From positions 35,733,264-35,797,263 of the forward strand of contig OZ020269.1 of assembly GCA_963971225.1 (NCBI GenBank): a DNA stretch of 64,000 nt, in the 5' to 3' direction. Below, in pieces: positions 35,960 to 48,801 of this stretch. Source of the stretch: Melieria omissa. Lineage: Eukaryota > Arthropoda > Insecta > Diptera > Ulidiidae. How positions within the stretch are numbered: the stretch's first letter is position 1; every line of letters starts with the position of its first letter. A program made the translations under genes and the position numbers. The notes under the pieces were generated by a model that searched no databases, was not told the origin of the DNA, and saw only the letters and a program-made list of their open reading frames with translations.

Positions 35960-37612
35960 CAGTGGCGCACACAGGATTTTATTTCGGAGGCGGGGGGGGG
36001 GCGGGGGGTTCGTGTAACTTTTTTGAGAACTTTGAAATATAATAAAATTTAGATGTATGAATCTACAGACTGAGATCCAAACCATGTATGTTTCCCCTAC
36101 CTGACATATTTTGGTCCTGAAAATTCAAAATAGAAAATTTATTTAAAAGGAGAAAATTTTTCGCTTTTATTTGATACCCATATCTTCATTATTGCACAAC
36201 CGCAAATATTAAAAAAAAAATGAAATGTGTGTGTCCTTAAAATTTTAAAGTCCTTTAAAAATCACTTTGAGTCAGAAAATGAAAACTGACTACTCCAGGT
36301 AAATGACCTCTAGTTTCACGCCTATATCAACATTTGGATGGGTCACGGTGTAATAAATGTAAAGTTGGTGTTTTCACTCAGTGCATCATAACTTTGTCAT
36401 TTTTCTTTCGATTCCATTGATGGTAGGCTTAATGTTTGCACAAATAATATATTTTTCTTCTTAGGTTTTGAAACCAAAAGAAATAATTTATTTTATCTAT
36501 GAAAAAACATTCAGAAATTTATGAAAATGGTCGAAACATTTACTTTTTTACAACTTTCATCGTCAGTAATTTCTCCGAATCTCATCTGATTTGGACAATC
36601 GTTATCTATATCTCTGGAAAAGCTAAGGTATTATCTTCTGACCGACGGACATCTTGTGTTAGTCGGATGGTTCGTTTACGAGATATGTGCTCATAACTGA
36701 AACAACATGAAAAAAACTGGGGTTTCGAAGATTTGAAAACGCTTCTCACAAAATAGTTTTGATCTTTAGTTTCGTGTTCAGCGGCCCAAAGTTACAACCT
36801 GATTCTATGCATTCTTGAAAATTTTTTATCAAGGTATTTTGTCAAGATTTTTATCAAGCAAAAGCTTTGTTGGCATTCTGATGCAACATTGATAAAGTAA
36901 AAAGCTCATTTAATTTAACATAAGGTGCATATGCGATAGTTGTCAAATTGTCAAAAAACACGACAAATAAAAAAATTAAAGAAGTCATTTTGAAACTATT
37001 TTGAAATTTTTATTAAAAATTTTTAAAATTTTGTGAGACAGATGATTGGCTCATAGGCAAATTACAGTTTTTACCACCGCATTTTTGGTAGGATCCATGT
37101 CCAAAAAAATGCAATGCCGCCAGAACGCGTATGGGCAAAGAAAGCCCAATTAATCGATGCCACAAGGATCGAGTTAGCCGGAAATTCTTCATGAATTCTT
37201 CTTCGCTCAACGAAGGCAAATTATTTGCTTTCTTCTGCTTCTGATTTCTTCTCTTCTATCCTCCTCAACCGTTAAAAGTGTAAACATGCACAATTCTTCA
37301 ATTTTTAATAGGCAAAATTTCAATTTGTATGCTGTTGTCAATACTTCACACTTTTGACAATTTATCAAGAAAAGAGCTTTTATTTTTAGGAATGGAATAC
37401 CAATTCTTGACAAATAGTAAAAACTTGACAAATAGTCAATATGGTGAATTTATCAAGTGTACAGGATTGGGCTGTTAGTCTAGAAAACACTTTTTTAGGT
37501 GCATTTTTTGTGTTGAGTATTGCTATTGATAATTGAACATTAAATTTCTGTACTAACTTAAAAATATTTCGGGGGGTTTGAACCCCCAAAATCCCCCCTG
37601 TGGGCACCACTG
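35960..37612. mobile_element. 1.65-kb hAT-type element with 8-bp duplication TGTACGAA
   Basis: Ends CAGTGGCGCACACAGG and, reversed, CAGTGGTGCCCACAGG match at 14 of 16. The perfect octamer TGTACGAA flanks it (35952-35959 and 37613-37620), placing it inside copy B. Near the left end is a G-rich run (35989-36007) and near the right end its C-rich counterpart. The interior holds a piece of the foldback family seen at 21135 (about 36300) and a PIF/Harbinger nuclease remnant (about 37013-37240). No hAT transposase is visible. Confidence 0.85.
37013..37240 (-). pseudogene. PIF/Harbinger (HARBI1-like) nuclease fragment
   Basis: The - strand reads EEEFMKNFRLTRSLWHRLIG followed by LPIRVLAALHFFGHGSYQKC and LPMSQSSVSQNF. 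These are the family's N-terminal blocks ahead of the DDE nuclease, joined with the intervening stretch shortened. The catalytic Asp/Asp/Glu region is absent. It lies inside an element whose ends and 8-bp duplication are hAT-like, so it is either a captured fragment or an older element that became trapped. Confidence 0.65.
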
Positions 37613-39100
37613 TGTACGAAGGAGACTAGTTATTAAAAAAATCCTTATTGGTTGTACCAAAAAGATTTGTTATTATTCTTTTAAATGTTTAAAGGTGAAA
37701 AGACTTTTTGGGTAATGTGGGAACGTGCATACCATGCATAGTGATTGGAAATTTTGAATAATTATAGGCTAGGGGGGTTCTGATACCTAACCCCCTCCCT
37801 TTGTGTACGCCCCTGGTCCTTGAGTATATTTGTATAAGGAATATAATTGATATATGAAATGAAATTTTTTCGTTGATTTCTTATACTTCTCGTCGTAATT
37901 TCTTGAAATGGTCACGTCCATACATATCATTAACATTTTACATATCTTTAAAAGCGCAGAATAATAAGTTTTGCTTATTTCAACAAATATTGATCTTTGA
38001 GCTGTCATTCATAACTCTAGCAAATCTGTGATACTTTATTAAGTATTTAGTAGCGTAAAGTAATTCCAACACATAACTACTCTCATATTTGATTATATAA
38101 TATTGAACCCTTTGTTATGTACAAAGGAAAACATGATAAACAAATTTGATCAAGTACTGTCTGTATTAATGAAGACTCGAACATTCTTGCTCGTTTCGGG
38201 TGAATTCGTGATGTGCACACGTTCATGATCGTTTTCAAATATGTATGTATGTAAATTTTGATCATGGTTATGTTATGTTCAAGAGTATGCAAATACGAAT
38301 TCATGGGACATTTGTATATACGCATGAATATTTTTGACACATGTGCATGTTGTGTGTGCACGTCCAATTTACTGCCAGCGAACAAGAAGGCAAGAAGGTG
38401 TGTTAGCAATCTTTTTCAGGGTTAGAAACACAGGTGTTCTCCAAACATATTTGTAACGAATAATTATATTCGAAACTTACATGCAAAAATACTGAAAGTT
38501 TGCCTTATATGTTTGCGTTAAGTTTGTAAGAGTAAGTTTTTCACCAGGGACAATTTAGTTTGCCTAATAATTGGCTTCAAGCATTTTGCAAACTTAATCC
38601 AAATAAAATGCTCGCGTGTGTAAGCTTGTTGTAAGTATATACTAAATGGAAATTGTGTGTTCACTGGAACTAAAATTCATTATAATAGGAGTAAGTGTGT
38701 GCCTCTGCCACTACTAACATTACCGTAGAGCTCGTATAACAAAATGCGAGAACTTTAAATGCTGATTATGGCGACACATGAAGATAACCTATCGCTTTGT
38801 TTTTCCCATACGATTTATTTGGTAATCTCGCAAGTAGGTAATCATCTAAATTTGCTTGTTAAATACACAATTCCAGCCGTTTTGTAACCGCGGAATAATT
38901 AAAAGTAGAGGAGGAGATCATATGGAATCAGTATTCATATGTTCATATTCATATATGAGTAAGTACATACATATAGAGACGAACATGCGTGCCATACATA
39001 TTAAATTGGCTTTTCAAACTTTCGATAACAAATTTGTTTAATTTACATCTACTACCGTTTGCTTCCTTATTGACGAAATCAATGAGTGTTGCTTCCGATA

Positions 39101-39347
39101 GTACATATCGCTCCTTCGCTGCAAGAACGTCATAACTCAAAAAAATTTGTGTTCCGTTTATGGCAACCCTGTGTGTATCTGCATATGATCTTTTATCTGT
39201 CAAAACCACTTTGTGAAATATTCAATACTTTGCTCATAAGACGACATGAAACATTTTTGCCTGTAATGGTAAACTTTAAAATTGAATTTTCTCGGAATGA
39301 TGTAGTTTTGAGTTATGACGTTCTTGCAGCGAAGGAGCGATATGTAC
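39101..39347. mobile_element. 247-bp TA-flanked MITE with ~44-bp inverted ends
   Basis: GTACATATCGCTCCTTCGCT at the left recurs inverted at the right end; the match continues through CGTCATAACTCAAAA for about 44 bp. TA at 39099-39100 and 39348-39349 suggests a Tc1/mariner-type target. Noncoding. Confidence 0.8.
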
Positions 39348-40713
39348 TATTATACACGTATATGATATATATGCATATGTATTTAGTGCCGCATAGTCTC
39401 ACATTGTTCAATTTGCGTGCAAGCGAACGGGGTTGATATTAACACAGGCCGATTTATTAACCTATTTACATACATATAGGTTAATAAATATATGTCTACA
39501 TAAACAACACAGTGCATCTCTTATCTCGTTCTTCACTCTGCGCACTAGCTTTTTACCGACATACATATGAATGTTTGCATGCGAAAACATATTGTACATG
39601 CATACATACATATACATATGCGTATATTATAGGTCTGTATATTGTAGCTTGTTGCTAACTAGGTTCGCGACACCGGCTATAAGTGAGAGGTGCTATAAAT
39701 TTTACGAAAAGATTATTTGTATTATCGCACTTAAAACTTAAGAATCCAGACAGGTCTCTCTCCAGACAAGTGACTATAGCCCTGTATGTGCAAATGTTGC
39801 CATTGCCATCAGAGCCTGGCGACTATCAAGTGCACCACATGTGTGCATACAAGTGCGGACATGTACTCGTACGCGTGTACTTACGGAGGCTTATAACCAC
39901 GGAAAGTTTCTGCTATGCAACATACGAATTTTGTGAAAAATAACATAGGATCGTTTGAAAATGACTCCTAGCTGCCAAATGTAGTGTCGGTAACGGTAAG
40001 TACCAACTGTGCCTTGCATACTTAGCTGTTGCGTTGACGCTCCCTTATCAGCAACGTATGCTTTGGTGCAACACTGCAGCAAACAAAGAGTGAAAACAAC
40101 AAATGAACTTCGCAGTTTTCAATTCTGCAGGTCATTAGACTTTAAAACTTGATTGTATGTGTTGTGAACCGAATGATGGCACACACTAACACACTTATTT
40201 GGGAAATACTATATAGCAACACTTTACGAAATGGAGGTACACTATGACCAATAAGTTGCCCGATGCAGATAAAAAAAGGTCGGTAGGACCTTAACTGACA
40301 TCTGTGTCAAATTTTGAGCGGGATTGCATCATTAGTTTTGGTTTGGCAGCTGTTAGCGTCAGTCAACTTTTTGTACTTCGTCGCATTTTACAATGGCGCA
40401 CTTTTTTTGGTTTTGGCTCGCCTTCAGCAACGGCGGAAAATTTAAAATACACAGTCCCGGTACTTATTGATCATAGTGTAAATATAATAATTCAACTTGT
40501 GGCTTCCAAGGCACCAACTGATGCCAGCCGCGGTATGAGATCGCTGATTTCCTACAGCTGATTTCCTACGTTCCGTTTTCGCGTTCAACGTGACTCTTGT
40601 CGTAATGTTCAAAATGTTTTTAAGACGCAAATTGCATGACACAAATGTAGCGAATCCTCTTGCAGAGAATAGATTACTGTAGAATTTACTGCCCACATAC
40701 CATACATACGTAT

Positions 40714-41034
40714 TAGGGATTGCAATCAGTTGCACCAGTTTTACAAAATGCAATTCTAGTAGGTAAATGTTCATATACTATTTGAAAGTTTTGGACACGG
40801 TTTTCGCCATATCAAAATAAGTCAATTTCGGTGTGAGTACCTAATATTATTATTATAATAACAATTATATTATTATAGCTTCAAACCTCACCTTATTTGC
40901 ACCCATTTCTCTGTGTATTGTGAATATGAAAAGTCACACTTGTGTAAAGTTACACTTCTAATAAGTCCGGGATGTTTAGGAACTCAAATTGTCCGGCTCC
41001 CCGGGATTTCGGGTTCCCGGGATTGCAATCCCTA
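40714..41034. mobile_element. 321-bp hAT MITE with 8-bp duplication ATACGTAT
   Basis: Perfect 14-bp inverted ends TAGGGATTGCAATC...GATTGCAATCCCTA are flanked by ATACGTAT at 40706-40713 and 41035-41042. The right end also contains a CCCGGGATTTCGGGTTCCCGGG palindrome-rich segment. Noncoding. Confidence 0.9.
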
Positions 41035-43541
41035 ATACGTATGTATGCATCTTTGAATTGTGTTTTTTTCTTTCATTTGTGACCGCAAGCCATTTCTTCT
41101 GGGAACGTGTAGGGCAATGATCGGAGAATAACAGAAGGATAGAGCTGTACAGGAGATATACCTGCTCAAATACCTTCACAAAATTCCGTTTTTTTTTTTT
41201 ATTTTAAATATAAGTATATTTGGGGGAAATGAAACTAAAGCAGGTCATTGGGACTTGGCTTTGGCTTCTTCTTTGAATAATAAAGTATTGTCAACACATT
41301 TTTGCCGCAGTACTATATATAGCTGCAACCGTTCTTACAGAAATGCCAGTAATATATGTGCGTATAAGATATTCCGAGTTCTTCGCCGTATTAAAAAAAT
41401 ATTCACTTATGGGAGAATCTTTCGAAATAATAAGCGGTCGATTGAACTTTCGTTTACACCTACATATACTCGCTTTACCTATACCCATTGTTTTGTGTTT
41501 TATTGAGACACTTAAAGGAAACTACAAACAATTATGTTTATTATGTTTAATATTTGATAAGAGATTTTTATGTTTAACGAAAAACGCTGCCTAAGGGGCA
41601 TGAAAATAAACTTGCTTATAACAAAAGTTTATAACAAAATCTGGTATATGTATATGAGGGATAAAATGATCGAGTGGGACATTTCCGCAAATATGTTAAA
41701 TACTTCAGTTATTAGTTGCATTATACATAAATAAAGTGAACCGCATTTCGCGTTGGTTTTACTTTCCTTCGTATCCAAAGCACTTACATACATTTCAGAT
41801 GTTGTGCGAGTAATCGCGGCTCGTGCATAATCAAAGACACATATCTGTGCCGTTTTAAATACATCGAAATCGTCGCATGTTATACTATAAATAATCTAAT
41901 AATTTTTTGAGACAGCAGGCGCGACAGCCTAATGATAACCATTAACAACGGTGTGCACCCGAAAAAAACGTAACAAACAGCCAACGGTCTTCAACATCTG
42001 CTACATTCGCTGATCTGCTAATTCTTGGGAAACGCTTTAAATGCCTCCTCTTCCATTACACCAAATATTGACAGCATTAATATTTGAATTTGGCAATCGA
42101 GTCGAATCAACAGCCAACACCAGCTCCACAATGAACAGAAAGTCACAAGCCACCACTACTGCCAAGTGGTTGCCGGAAATATCGTCGTTCCAAAACTCAA
42201 CAATTGAATGTTTCGAGAATTTTCTCGCCAATGCGTGGTTCAAAGACACTTGTATGGAAATTTGGTTTCTATTTAAAAACATTTGCCACAAATAGCAGAA
42301 GAAATCGTATCCAAAAAGTGTCTTTGGGTTAAGTATGGAAAACTATCCTCTATGTACTTCCCCATGCCAACATAACTACAACTATACATGCATACATAAG
42401 TATTATGAATGCGCCTTGTATTTGTTGGTATGTACAACAATGCACGTCAATAATTTCCATATGGGATAAGAAAAATTCAACAGCTTTGCAAGCGTCAAAT
42501 AAGATTGGCATTCGTGTAAGGCTTCCCATGCGTTACAAAAACGTCATTTGGCAATTATTTTCGCTAATTTAGTTCAGTCACTTAAATGTAAGCGAGCCTC
42601 ACGAGTTCTGCCTTAACCTTTAAATAATGTGCAAAACATTAATATCTACGAAATTTATAGACAATTATAATCAGCTAACTTATGTCTGTAAGTTACTTTA
42701 GGTTATAGAAGGGATGCGAGCAGCATGTTAGCCAAATTTATTAAATGAATTTTAATGCAAAAAATTACACAAATGATAATTAAAAATGCATCTGTTCATT
42801 TAAATTTAATTATGCGTTTAAGGATTTAATAGAAAATATAATTTCAAGCACTATGGAGAGTATTTCGTGAAGGAAGCTGAAATCACATTTTAAATTAGGA
42901 TGTGATGATGAAATTAAAAATCCATCGACAATTAAAAACAAAAAAGTCAAAGTCTATTTGAAAAGTTGAACCAAATACTTTTAGTATACCTGCACATCAA
43001 CAGCATCTGTATCTATGTAGAAAGAAAAGTTATCTAAGTATACTATTACTCAGAAAAATTTAATTTTAAATTTTAATTTTGAAAATTTTAATCTTTTGTC
43101 TAGCAATTTTTTAACCTTATTCCTTGAATTCCGCAAAGGTGAATCGTAAATGTTGTCTTCAGCATTTAAGAAAGTGTAAATGATTGTGAAAAATTTTACA
43201 TTTTAAATTAAATTTTTTAACTTCACACATAAACAGGCCCAAGTAATATAAGAAGCTAGCACTGCTAGTCGTACATAAGTACATTACATATATATGTATA
43301 TTTATACAGTGCCGCCCGCACGATTTCATTTTGGGGCGTTTTGTGTGTACGTCCCCCTGTGTGCACTACTATACACATTAGTACACACTGTACATTAGTA
43401 CAATAATATATATATTTTATATATAGATACATATAATAAATGTGTGCAAGTGCGGTGGGCCGCCAGAGCAGAATGTTTTTACACATCGGAATTTGTTATC
43501 AGCAAATCATTGAATGTTTGAACTTTTCTTTTCCAGAATAC

Positions 43542-46500
43542 ATGGCATCACAAAATCTCAAACATCGGGATGAGGGTGCCGCTGTCTCGGACCCGCTCAA
43601 TGAAATGGACGAGGACTACGATATTGACGATACTGCCGCTGCGGTCGTTGTTCCGCCTGACAGCGGCTGGGCGTGGGTTGTGATGGTGGCGTCTTTTCTG
43701 TGTTGCACCGTGATCGATGGCATTGTTTTTTGCTCTGGCCTAATTCAAGAATTGCTACTTGAGGACTTTAATGTGTCGAAGGGCTATGTGGCGCTCGTGT
43801 CATCGCTGCTCAGCGGCTGCTACTTGATGGCTGGACCATTTGTAAGTGCCTTGGCCAATCGTTTTGGTTTCCGCCCAGTGGCAATGACAGGAGCCCTATT
43901 TGCAGCTGCCTGTTTCGGAGTCTCCTATTATGCGACCAGCATTGAATTCCTATTCCTTACTTATGGAATCTTGGCGGGAATTGGATTTTGTATGGTCTAC
44001 ATTCCGTCCGTGGTCATTATTGGCTTCTATTTTGAGAAGTGGCGTGCACTGGCAACTGGAGTGGCTTTGTGCGGTTCTGGTGTTGGCACCTTTGTGTTTG
44101 CACCACTCACCAATATGCTCCTTGTGAAGTATGGCTGGCGTGGAACGCTGGCCATCCAAGGCGGCATTATCGTTTTGTGCGCTATCTTCGGCCTCGCCTA
44201 CAGGCCCATCCAGCCAATCACATTGGCGGTCAACAATGATTCTAATGAAACCGACCATGAGAATGAAGCCAAGACCAACGGCCATGGTAATGTGGTTGCT
44301 CCGAAACCTCAACTGCAGACGCCTGCATTCACCAAGCCCCTGCCTGAAGGACGCTTCGCTTACTCAATGCCCAACTCAGCACACAACACGTACATGGGTC
44401 AATCGCCCAAGCACCACTATCCGACTGCTGCCGAGGTATTCCGGGGTGCCAACCTGGAGCGCCGCCTATCCAACACTTCCGGAAAAGGCACGGAGTTGAA
44501 AGCCTTACGCAAATCCCAGCCCACCACGCCTAACGGCGAACCACAGCCGCAGCCAACACTTACTTTTAATATCAACAAAGAACTGACCACCGTCGGCGAG
44601 AACGAAGAGGAAACCGAGAACGAGAATCTGTTGGAGACCGAACCAAAACCGGTGATAGTGCAAGCGCGCAGACATACCGTGTCCGGCAGGCGCCCCTACG
44701 ACATCACCGGCAAACGCAGTGCCGTCGGATCGCAGGATGCTGTTCCCACCAGCACATCGAGACCTATGTACCGAGATGATATTTTCTTCACGGGATCGCT
44801 CACCCGCATCCCGCAATACCAATCGCAAACTTCACTCGCCTATCACATGTCGGTCACCCGCCTCCCCACCAAGCAGGATATGCTCGAGGAGCGCCAAAAA
44901 GGCTGTCGTCTCTGTCCGGAGGCCGTTCGTCGCACATTGTCAACCATGTTGGATACTTCTCTACTAAAATCGCCATCGTTTATGCTGCTGTCCTTCAGCG
45001 GATTCCTTACAATGATGGGCTTCTTTGTGCCGTTCACTTTCCTGGTGCGTCGTGCAGAGTTGGCCGGCATGGAGAAATCAGCGGCGCTGAGCGTCGTCTC
45101 CGGCATTGGATTGGTAAACACGATTGCTAGGGTGGTGTGCGGCTCTCTAAGCTCCATCCCCAGCATTAAGCCACTGTGGTTAAATAATATCGCTATTACT
45201 GCTGGCGGAATAGCGACCATGTTCAGCGGTATTGTGATAAACGACGCATCACAGTGGACCTTCGCCATATTTTTCGGCATTTGCATTGCCTGCTTCTCAG
45301 CGCTGCGTTCGCTAATCGCTGTGGAGTTGATTGGACTGGAAAAACTAACTAACGCCTTTGGTTTCCTGATGCTGTTCCAAGGTGTTGCAGCCGCAATTGG
45401 GAGCCCAATCGCAGGTAATTACAACTTGTCACACTACGCGCTTAAACAGACATGTGATTTTATTGTGTGTACAATATTTCTCGTTAACTACATTACACAT
45501 GTAAGTAGGTATAAAATACCGACCAGCGGGCGAATGTGTTCTTGCGAACATTCTAGACTGAAAAAATAGTTTGTAGAAATCGTAACAGTGTATCGTTTCG
45601 TTGACTTAAATACTTGATGATAACTTTGTCTTACAACACCCAAACTTTCAAGTAGGCCCTTTTGATGACAAGTCATTATTCATAATTCGGCAGTTGTTAT
45701 TATATTGTACTTTCTGTACTGGATCTCAGGAATGTGTCTGCTTTAGTATTTTTTTTGTATTAATCATTTTTTTGTAAGTAAGTATGAAACGTGAGTCACA
45801 GTTGCTAAGAAAAACAATACGGGGAGTGGTTGATGGTTAAAATTCCGTACAAAGAACATACCGTGCACCCACCTTTTGACAGCCCAATTATTCGGTCAAA
45901 ATACCATTCCATGAAGTTCAATAAAATTGATGGCTCATCGTTGATGAATTCATGCACAGTTTGCATAGAATTTGTGTTGATCGCAACATGTTGGTAATCA
46001 TTTATACCCTCACAACCTTAGTGCACCAATTGAAATGTTGACTCGTAACAATTTGTTTCGTGCTTTCCAAAGCAATGGAGGCATTTTGTTCAACCTCGTG
46101 AAATATTTGGAGCACAATAGGCTGCTAAGTGACATCAATACGTTTTTCGAAGACAGCGGTCGACGGAAGACTTTATGGCGGTCCTCAACAAGAATTGGAA
46201 TCATAGAGTTCTAAAACACTTGCTCGATGAAAGCAAGGTTGTGTGGCAAAAAAACTTGTGTCACACGTGTATGACACTCTTAACAACGATCTACAAGCAA
46301 TCTCAAGTAGGGTCGATTTTAATCCTCGCAGTTGATGATCGTTGGCGTGTCGAAAGAAGCAGCCAAGTGCCTCGGCTTTCTAAAGCGGTGCAAAAAAAAT
46401 TTCACTTCGTCAGATCTCCGCCTAATTTACATCACTAATATCCGACCAAAAGTAGCGTTTAGTTAATTAAATTAAAATTAATTCCTTAGTGAATCCTTGC

Positions 46501-48801
46501 AGCATCGTCGAAACGTGGAATGCGTTGCCTTATTTTACAGAGACCTTTTCAGTAATTGCTGAGACGAGATGAGCAATATAATGCCACGACTCCGGGTATT
46601 CCCCCGGACAACCCATTCGAACACTGGCGCACATGCATTCCACGTTGACATGATGTTCCAGCGCACTACATTTTACAAAAAGAGTCAGTTTCTGGCCCGT
46701 AATGCGCAATTGTGAAATGCTCTCCCTGCAGATATTTGATCTGGATTGCGTCAAGAGAAGAGTCCATAACTTCTTCACTCCAAACCCTATCTCTTAACCT
46801 CTAGATCCTTCCTAAACCAATGCAATACCTCGCATGAATAGGGTTACCCCCAGCGCATTGGCTCTTAATAAAAAAACTTTAGATCTGAGCCTCAGTTTTT
46901 TACAAGTGCTGTCGATTTTCAGTCAGGTGACTAATGTAATGATTGAAAATCGTACTAAAATTACGGAAAATACATTTTTTACGTATTTCTAAATGTGTTT
47001 ATATTTTTTTTTAATATTTTATAATATTGCATTTATTACACAGCCACACAAAAAAAAAAAAATTTTTGGCCTGGGGGTCTGACTATGTATACCATATGTT
47101 TTTGGGGTCGCTGAATCCAAATCCGAGGTCAATTTTACCCCAGCACGTCACGTTTTTGACATAACCTCAAAAAACACTTTCAAATCCACTAAAATCATAT
47201 AAAAAAATTTTTCTAGCCTGGGGGTCGGACTATGCATACTATATGTTTTCGGGGTCGCTGAATCCAAATCTGAGGTCAATTTTACCCCAGCACATCACTT
47301 TTTTGACATAACCTCAAAAAACACTTCAACATTCACTAAAACCATATAAAAAAAGTAAACCATGTATAAATATAAATATGTAAAGTATGTATATAAATAA
47401 ATATGTAAATGAATAAATAAATATAAATTAACAAATATGTGTATAAATCAATGAATAAATTAAATAATATTAAGTTCTGGAATTTCCAGATTTATTTCGG
47501 TATACTCTCCCGTGCGTCTGCATCCAGGGCACCTCCTCGCGGTGACGGCGGGCAACGGAGCATGCCCGTTATTTATTCATTGATTTATACACATATTTGT
47601 TAATTTATATTTATTTATTCATTTACATATTTATTTATATACATACTTTACATATTTATATTTATACATGGTTTACTTTTTTTATATGGTTTTAGTGAAT
47701 GTTGAAGTGTTTTTTGAGGTTATGTCAAAAACGTGACGTGCTGGGGTAAAATTGACCTCGGATTTGGATTCAGCGACCCCAAAAACATATGGTATACATA
47801 GTCAGACCCCCAGGCCAAAATTTTTTTTTTTTTTGTGTGGCTGTGTTATTTGTACAAAGGATTGCATTTAATGAATGAACTGAAATATTCCAATGTGTTG
47901 TAGAAAATCTTAACGTAGTAAAGCAGCTGAACAATTCTGCGTACACGATGTGAAAGATATACTGTACGATATTTTTGTTATTGTGCTTGAATGTACAAAT
48001 GTACAAATCTTCTTACAATAAGTTACGTGGGTACGTGTGCGTGTATAAATTTAAATATAACATACATATGTTTGTGTAGTGAAGGTGTTTGTTTGCTAAG
48101 TAGGATGACAGTGTCCTTATTCAGAAAAGTTTTATCAATATTTGTTCACAGTATAATCAAAAACCTTATCAGCGCATGACGATAAAACTACTGTATGACC
48201 TTAAGAGCTTCTAAACGCTAGTGAAATATTCTTATCACCAAGCCAAATATAAATTTAGCAACCTACTAGACATTAGAGCTACCTACATGACACGTGCTTG
48301 GTGCAAATTCAGAGCAACGTGTATGATGACTTAATGCGTGACTATAGTTGCCACTCAACTATAGTCAAACAAATCATTATTTAATATATTAGTTTAATAA
48401 TTTTTATATCGAACTTCTTTCGATGTGTAAACAGTTTTATCATAATTTTTGCGACAAAATTTAAACAGTTAGCGTTTTTACACACTTTTTGACAAAAATC
48501 AAACAAAAGCGGCCCCTAGGCTCACTTTTGGTCCATTTGGACAACCGTGGGCATGACAGTTAAAATAGGCACACATCGTTGTTTAATGCAGTTGCCCGTT
48601 AGAATAGATGACTAATCTATGTTCTATGATCTACTTTCAGGAGCACTCTTCGATATGACTGGAAGCTACGATGTGTCATTCTATTTTGCTGGTGGCTTGA
48701 TTCTGCTGTCAGCCTTCCTGTGCTATCCATTAACTTGCGTCTCCAACTGGGAAAAGGCGCGCAATGAGAAGAAAGCAGCGCAAGGTGTTCCACGCGCCTA
48801 A
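43542..48801 (+). CDS. Sln: Monocarboxylate transporter, SLC16 family (Silnoon-like)
   Basis: Proton-linked plasma-membrane carrier of the major facilitator superfamily. Exons 43542-45414 and 48641-48801 join in phase 1 (GGA across the junction), giving 677 residues. Six membrane segments lie at about 44-68, 83-103, 112-130, 137-160, 168-190 and 200-220. A cytosolic loop (about 221-478) is Pro/Ser-rich and basic. A second six-helix set begins near 480 (SPSFMLLSFSGFLTMMGFF). MCT signatures are present: PDSGWAW at the first helix, and YFEKWRALATGVALCGSGVG in helix 5. The start is the first ATG after a strong acceptor at 43536; the upstream open frame from 43440 is intron. The assignment to Silnoon rather than another fly MCT rests on neighbourhood with Megator, recalled from Drosophila; the family call itself is firm. 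Confidence 0.9.
45415..47038 (+). other. First part of the transporter intron
   Basis: Starts at the donor GCAG|GTAATT. No gene is seen. Short ORFs at 46010-46440 and 46530-46778 could be decayed transposon sequence, but I recognise no motif in them. Confidence 0.45.
47039..47845. mobile_element. 807-bp palindromic element with a GC-rich loop, inside the transporter intron
   Basis: CACAGCCACACAAAAA at the left and its complement at the right are the tips of a long palindrome. It is flanked by TTATTA and TTATTT, a possible 6-bp duplication with one mismatch. The left arm carries a direct tandem duplication of about 145 bp (47066-47210 and 47213-47356, CCTGGGGGTC...GACATAACCTCAAAAAACAC) while the right arm has one copy. 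The rest of the arms is (AAATA)-rich. The loop at about 47500-47572 is strikingly GC-rich (GGGCACCTCCTCGCGGTGAC). Confidence 0.8.
47846..48640 (+). other. Last part of the transporter intron
   Basis: AT-rich with no recognisable feature. It ends at CTACTTTCAG (48631-48640), the acceptor for the last coding exon. Confidence 0.5.

Larger units (their letters stand above)
31636..37815 (+). mobile_element. hAT-ended/mariner-core element (copy B), expanded by later insertions
   Basis: Starts CAGGGGCGTAGCCAG and ends GTACGCCCCTG. The flanking octamers GTGTATGA and GTCCTTGA match at 5 of 8, an eroded duplication. The left 240 bp matches the start of the copy at 62828; mariner-type blocks follow at 35157-35340 (LHVWYTRFKND, then LKSAIIADTIRT) and at 35820-35930 (AFEDVVAIQKAYIDILKDIPADDL). 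The tail at 37621-37815 matches H1's tail. Two insertions (31874-35152 and 35960-37612) account for about 4.9 kb of its 6.2 kb. Confidence 0.75.
37816..43536 (+). other. Gene-free stretch before the transporter, probable intron
   Basis: AT-rich, with two MITEs listed separately (39101-39347, 40714-41034) and scattered CATACATA/TATATG simple repeats (about 38230, 39590, 43290-43435). I see no coding similarity; matched ORFs on opposite strands (for example 42037-42295) are chance. It ends with a strong polypyrimidine tract and acceptor (TTTTCTTTTCCAG, 43524-43536) six bases before the transporter's ATG. Confidence 0.5.

Noticed and set aside
42037..42295. Paired 84-codon ORFs on opposite strands
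   Set aside because: Exactly complementary coordinates with no recognisable motif; typical of chance open frames.
43440..43541. N-terminal extension of the transporter ORF (start at 43440)
   Set aside because: The extension crosses a strong polypyrimidine tract and splice acceptor at 43536, and its sequence does not resemble SLC16 N-termini. The ATG at 43542 is the first after that acceptor.
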